From: Cliona cf. orientalis
Lineage: Eukaryota > Porifera > Demospongiae > Clionaida > Clionaidae
Direction of reading: 5' to 3'
NCBI GenBank assembly: GCA_963930775.1
Contig: OZ005697.1
Coordinates: 8,640,292 to 8,704,291, forward strand
DNA length: 64,000 bases
The first letter of the stretch is position 1, and the number at the start of each line of letters is the position of its first letter. The translations under genes and the position numbers were made by a program. The notes beneath the pieces are model-generated. The model did no database searches. It was given only the letters and a program-made list of their open reading frames with translations, and was not told where the DNA came from. Below are positions 59,640 to 64,000 of this stretch, piece by piece.

Positions 59640-60420
59640 AAACAAGCAGGTTATCAGAACTTAAGCTTTTCTCTTTCTCCCTGCATCACTTTAGTAAACA
59701 TGGCTGTTTTATTTAATGGCATCATATACACTAATCATCATCATCAGTCAACAGCCTCTTCAGCTTTGGTCAGCATTAACGCTCTTAGCAACAATAGTAG
59801 TCCCAATACCAAACTATAATATTATAGTACAAGCTCAGGAGAGACACGGTGCATGTTGAGGTTGTTAGTTACCATAACAATCACCAACGATTTTGCATAT
59901 TATCCCAAAATAGCTGATGTGTTGACATTCAATGTGGTAGCTCATAACAGCACTATGCATACATCTAGCACATGTGCCCTAACTCCTTTAAATATACCCT
60001 ATACATGTGCATACACTTCCCCCAATACCTTAATACTTACTATGTCCACATATGTACACCCTCACTCTACTTTCATAAACACTCACACAGGCATACCTAC
60101 TTACACCACATACCCACAAACACGTGTACTTGTGTCCACACACAAAATACCCTGTGACCCTCATCACCACATACCACCTACACATGGGTTCAATTATCCA
60201 AGCACTCTCTTGACAGCTAAATTAAAACTTACTAAACAGTAAAATTAATTACCCTGCCATAATTATTAATATGCACCAGCAATAATTATGTAGTGCCTGA
60301 TCAAGTATACCACAGTGGAGCAAGTCAAAATAAAAACATAGATAATCATGTTTCCTGTGAAAAACTTTGAGATATCAGAGTACTAGTGTCTCTGTGGTGT
60401 GCTCTGTTATTGAGTCAAAC
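59640..60420. other. Spacer, no supported gene
   Basis: AT-rich sequence upstream of the duplicated mini-gene unit. It has CA/CATAC-rich low complexity around 59990-60180. The open frame from 59853 consists of this low-complexity sequence and has no domain. Confidence 0.5.
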
Positions 60421-61057
60421 TCTTGTGTATTCACTAGTAGTCTTGTAGAAACCTTTCACTGGCAGAGAGTTCAATCAGACTAGAAGGATATCTGCCGGCA
60501 AAGGTGGGTACCTGGTGGTCAATGAATATCATCCATAATTACTCCATACAACTGCACTGAAATGTGCACACTGACATACAGTGAACTGTACTTAAGACTT
60601 CAGCCTCACTATATCATGAGAGCTACACATCTTCAGGCCCACCTCACTACATCCGTGAAACAGTTTGGAGTCTTTGATTTGACAAATAATTTGATAAAAA
60701 GATGGAGTGGCTACCTGCAAAGTGCTAATGAATATTTCAGAGAACAGAAAAGACGTGACTTGTGGATATGTTGGAGTACACAGACTTGGGGTATATAATA
60801 GAATCGAGAATGTTCTAATAAACGAGTGCGTGAGTAGGGTGTGTGTATGTGTGTATGTGAAGAAAAACATCTGTCAGCGATAACCGAGAATATGCACAGC
60901 GATAAAATTCCCCGAAGGTAACAGGATAGGAACGTGAACTTGTGAACCAGATGCACACGGCACAAGTCACGAGAATTGCTGAGAAACGTCCCAACTTCCA
61001 ACTTGGACAAACAGCACAATACACCGAGAACCGATGAATACTGAACTATCGAGATAG

Positions 61058-61064
61058 TATAAAG
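61058..61064 (+). promoter_or_regulatory. TATA box, mini-gene 1
   Basis: TATAAAG sits 119 bp upstream of the ATG within GATAGTATAAAGCCATACGA, a block also found in unit 2. Confidence 0.45.
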
Positions 61065-61182
61065 CCATACGAAGTGAACGTTCTTGAGCGATTGAGTCTG
61101 AGATTTTTACGCCACTGCTTCTAAAAGCTACTACACAAGATACTTTACCACCAGTTCGGCACGTTTGATTTCTACCATCAAA

Positions 61183-61676
61183 ATGGTACGTCAAATAATT
61201 ATTGCTGTGGTAAGAAACCACAATGTCTTTGTTGTGTTCTCTATCCCATAAGTGGAACAGTATGGCACCATATTAATATATCTTAAGAGGACCTAGGACC
61301 AATATAGAGAGAAACATACATATTCATCAGGGAGTCATTAGCTAGCACATACTAAGGCAATTATAAAGCTAGAAGCCATAGGCACTACCTTATACTGTAT
61401 ATACTGTACTAAATTCCTATACCAGGGTACATGTAAAGAAAGTGGCTGTACCAAAAATGCGCATGGAGGTAAGTTTAAAAGATGCTTAGAACACTGCAAT
61501 AAAGGATGCAAAGGAGGTCAGGTGAGTGAGATCCAAGAAGCATAAATCAATACTATAATAATATTATTATGAAATAGGGGACCAACTGTGAAACCAAAAA
61601 TTGCAAAAAATCAGCGCATACTAGGTGCTGCCTCAGTCTTTGCACAGATCACTGTAAAGGAAAATGTAGTTCTTGA
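61183..61676 (+). CDS. 65-aa Cys/His-rich basic protein, copy 1, function unknown
   Basis: Exons 61183-61185 (the ATG alone), 61426-61521 and 61578-61676, all phase 0, with donors GTACGT and GTGAGT and acceptors ATACCAG and GAAATAG. The ATG context ATCAAAATG|G is strong, and an in-frame TGA lies about 80 bp upstream, so no longer N-terminus or signal peptide is available within exon 1. Each coding exon encodes one repeat starting with Gly: C-x4-C-x4-H, then CL, then Cys at 3-residue spacing (RCLEHCNKGCKGG; CCLSLCTDHCKGKC). Twelve Cys and three His in 65 residues, plus many Lys, suggest a metal-binding (zinc or metallothionein-like) or nucleic-acid-binding protein. A secreted toxin-like peptide is less likely without a signal sequence. 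No known family was recognised. Confidence 0.68.
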
Positions 61677-62552
61677 AGTAACCATGCAGTGAACTGAAAC
61701 TTTTTGATTAGCAACCATTAGTCTATTATTGTTTTTGCTGCTATATTATTATTAAAATTTGTATTATTTTAACAATAGCTAATTTTTTTTGTTGATAACC
61801 CTAGTGCATATTATGCATATTAATAATTTACATGTAATTTATTTATAAGGGTACTACTGACTGGCATTTAGCTATTATAATATAGCTACATAGATGTACA
61901 GATTAATATAAATAGTGGGGTTGTGTATTCATGCACTAGTAGTCTTATAGAAACCTTTCACTGGCAGAGAGTTCAATCAGACCAGAAGGATATCTGCCGG
62001 CAAAGGTGGGTACCTGGTGGTCAATGAATATCATCCATAATTACTCTATACAACTGCACTGAAATGTGCATACTGACATACAGTGAAGTGTACTTAAGAC
62101 TGCAGCCTCACTATATCATGAGAGCTACACATCTTCAGGCCCACCTCACTATATCCGTGAAACAGCCTGGAGTCTTTAATTTGACAAACAACTTTAAAGA
62201 TGGAGTGGCTACCTGCAAAGTGCTAATGAATATTTCAGAGAACAGAAATGATGTGACTTGTGGATATGTTAGGGTACACAGACCTGGGCTATATAATAGA
62301 ATCGAGAATGTTCTAACAAACAAGTGAGTGAGTAGGGTGTGTGTATGTGTGTATGTGAAGAAAAGTATCGGTCAGCGATAACCAAGAATATGTACAGCAA
62401 TAAAAATTCCCCGAAGGTAAGGGATTGGAACGTGAACTTGTGAACCTGATGCACACGGCACAATGCAAGTCACGAGAATTGCTGAGAAACGTCCCAACTT
62501 CGACAAACAACACAATACACCGAGAACTGATGAATACTGAACGTCAAGATAG
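61677..62552. other. 3' region of mini-gene 1 and leader of mini-gene 2
   Basis: Contains the AT-rich 3' flank of unit 1 and, from about 61920, the duplicated leader of unit 2. Open frames in the leader are not conserved between the copies (different lengths and frameshifts), so it is probably non-coding promoter or 5' UTR. Confidence 0.5.
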
Positions 62553-62559
62553 TATAAAG
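62553..62559 (+). promoter_or_regulatory. TATA box, mini-gene 2
   Basis: TATAAAG 108 bp upstream of the ATG, matching the position and context of the unit 1 TATA. Confidence 0.45.
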
Positions 62560-62667
62560 CCATACGAAGTGAGTGATTGAGTTTGAGATTTTTACGCCAC
62601 TGCTTCTAAAAGCTACTACACAAGGTATTTTACCACCGGTTCGGCACTCTTGATTTCTATCATCAAA

Positions 62668-63353
62668 ATGGTAAGTCAAATTGCTATGATGAAAAACCAT
62701 AGTGTCTTTGTTGACGGTATAAGAGGACTTTCCATGAAACTCATCAGAACAGCATGGCATCCTCCTAAATAGGACATGGGGCATGCCATTTCATTTCATT
62801 ACTGTATTTCAGGGAAGCGTTAGCTAGTACATACAAAACTAAAGACAACACGGCTGGGAGCGATAGCTACTACGTTCAGTGATGACTTTAGGGGAGGGGG
62901 TGAAGGGTATGGCCCCATCCTGTTACTATACCCTGTTGGTCATATGAATTTCTAACTCAAGTATATTAATTATACCGAAAGCTTAGTACCTCTATCTTGA
63001 TTACTTCACTGGGGTCTCAGGTCCCCTCCCTAGATAAATCTAAAATTGCCTCAGTGACTCCACAGTGCTATAAATAACACAGGAAATTCTTATAATAGGG
63101 TAAGTGTAAACAAAGTGGCTGTGACAGATATGTACATGGAGGAAATTTTAAACGATGCTTACAACACTGCAATAGAGGATGTAGAGGAAACAGTAGGAAG
63201 GTGAGTGGGATCCAAGAAAATAACATACATGTATATATGCATAATCTGTACTATTAGGGTGACACCTGTGAAACTACCTATTGCAGAAATAGAGTGCATA
63301 CTACGTGTTGCCTAGGTTTGTGCACACTGCACTGTAGAGGACGATGTGGATAG
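62668..63353 (+). CDS. 66-aa Cys/His-rich basic protein, copy 2, function unknown
   Basis: Same structure as copy 1: 62668-62670 (ATG only, donor GTAAGT), 63099-63200 and 63258-63353. The two repeats read KCKQSGCDRYVHGGNFKRCL and onward, and TCETTYCRNRVHTTCCLGLC and onward. All Cys and the His of the C-x4-C-x4-H pattern are kept, while about half of the other positions differ. Copy 1 Lys residues are often Arg here, so basic charge is kept. This pattern of retained Cys/His and charge with diverged filler supports both copies being real proteins. Confidence 0.68.
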
Positions 63354-63910
63354 TTCTTGAAGTACCCATGCAGTGAACTGAAACTTTTTGATTAGCAACC
63401 CTGTAGCAACCACTATAGAGTCTATTATTATTTTTGCTGCTATACTATCATTTTAGTATTTTAATTACAGCTGATTTTTTTTTTTGTTGATAGTGTTATA
63501 ACATGTCAACAGATAACCTAGCGCATATGCATAATATTATTATTACAATGTGATTTTATTTACAAGGGTACTATTGACTGGCATTCAGCCATTAGCCACT
63601 AATATAAATGGAGGAGTTAATTCACTATACAAACATTGCCCAATGAGGCATCATAATTTATAGTGAGACGGCAGTGAACGCGATGATTTATAATAAGTTA
63701 TATAATAGGTATCCCTATATATAATAGGCATCCCTATACTTCTTATGCATACATGTAATAGAAATATTATTATTATATTGCTAAATAATATAGGCTTGTG
63801 GTCCCAAGACTAATATAGCGGAAGTGTGGATCTCAGACAGTCCCTTACATTATATTTATAGTAACACCGTCATGGCATAATTTGTACGTAATCACACATT
63901 CTATTCTTAC
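63354..63910. other. Spacer after the mini-gene pair
   Basis: The first about 250 bp are the 3' part of duplication unit 2. The rest is AT-rich, with a short repeat TATAATAGG(T/C)ATCCCTATA around 63700-63740. No gene was seen. Confidence 0.5.
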
Positions 63911-63958
63911 CTGAAGGATCTCTAATCAAGCCATCATCCAAGTCACTGGTCCAGAGGC
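63911..63958 (-). CDS. Possible 3' end of an exon of a minus-strand gene running off the window
   Basis: On the minus strand an open stretch LWTSDLDDGLIRDPS ends at a good donor CAG|GTAAGA (63909-63910). A stop upstream in frame means the exon would start at or near the CTAAAG acceptor at about 63959. Too short to identify. Confidence 0.2.
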
Positions 63959-64000
63959 TTTAGTAGAGGATTAGCTACCTGGTCCTGGATTAACATTTTT

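Larger units (their letters stand above)
60421..63610 (+). repeat. Direct tandem duplication carrying two Cys/His-rich mini-genes
   Basis: Unit 1 is about 60421-61900 and unit 2 about 61920-63610. Leader sequence starting near ACTAGTAGTCTT and including TTCAATCAGACTAGAAGGAT (unit 1) recurs in unit 2 at high identity through the ATG. The two coding exons and the 3' region (GCAGTGAACTGAAACTTTTT) are also shared. Intron 1 beyond its first about 60 bases has diverged, which suggests constraint on, or gene conversion of, the other parts. Confidence 0.85.

Noticed and set aside
60562..60798. Open frame MCTLTYSELYLRL and its copy at 62064
   Set aside because: The frame is not kept between the two duplicated units (lengths 78 and 87 with a shift), so it is probably leader sequence, not protein.
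61183..63353. Reading the mini-genes as secreted toxin-like peptides
   Set aside because: No signal peptide: exon 1 contributes only Met and an in-frame stop lies about 80 bp upstream. The His-containing C-x4-C-x4-H pattern fits metal binding better than a disulfide toxin.

Overview
Organism. This is animal genomic DNA: spliced genes with GT/AG introns of mostly 50-800 bp, AT-rich spacers, many small foldback elements and long CT/GA microsatellites. The gene content (a Roc-COR protein with death-domain-like modules, chlamydial-Pmp-like beta-helix repeats on a receptor-like gene, a compact animal EOGT / SynGAP-type RasGAP / EXD3 / ATAT1 cluster) fits a demosponge, probably Amphimedon queenslandica or a relative. 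That species guess is inference from gene style and compactness; no species-specific marker was tested. All splice models below were built by hand. Wherever a full exon chain is listed, every junction keeps frame. Layout. 97-4004 (-): a Roc-COR GTPase-like protein followed by death-domain-like modules, 5' incomplete. 4005-6540: spacer with a 200-base assembly gap. 6550-8494 (+): an intact two-exon secreted-protein gene preceded by decayed pieces of a second copy, split by a 512-bp foldback transposon. 8495-11325: repeat-rich spacer. 11326-18135 (-): a 1739-aa single-pass receptor-like protein with two near-identical beta-helix halves, a Thr-rich stalk, one membrane helix and a tyrosine-bearing tail. 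19809-22815 and 23064-26356 (+): tandem 12-exon serine carboxypeptidases (peptidase family S10). 26684-31057 (-): EOGT, head to head with 31307-51925 (+), a 20-exon SynGAP/DAB2IP/RASAL2-type RasGAP, the two starts 250 bp apart. 52319-57302 (-): EXD3/Mut-7-like exonuclease, with 57413-59521 (-): ATAT1 alpha-tubulin acetyltransferase immediately upstream. 60421-63610 (+): a tandem duplication of about 1.5 kb carrying two tiny genes for 65- and 66-aa Cys/His-rich basic proteins whose first coding exon contributes only the ATG. The last 90 bases may hold one exon end of a further minus-strand gene. The genes do not form one pathway. EOGT modifies EGF domains in the ER lumen, the carboxypeptidases enter the secretory/lysosomal route, the RasGAP switches off Ras at membranes, ATAT1 acetylates microtubules, and the Roc-COR/death and beta-helix genes look like sensing or recognition genes. 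Most interesting: the paired Cys/His-rich mini-genes; a 19-base element close to TGGTAAAGGGTCGTCACGC lying 45-120 bp upstream of several unrelated start codons; the Pmp-like receptor; and CT tracts that repeatedly abut 3' splice sites while GA tracts follow some 5' splice sites.
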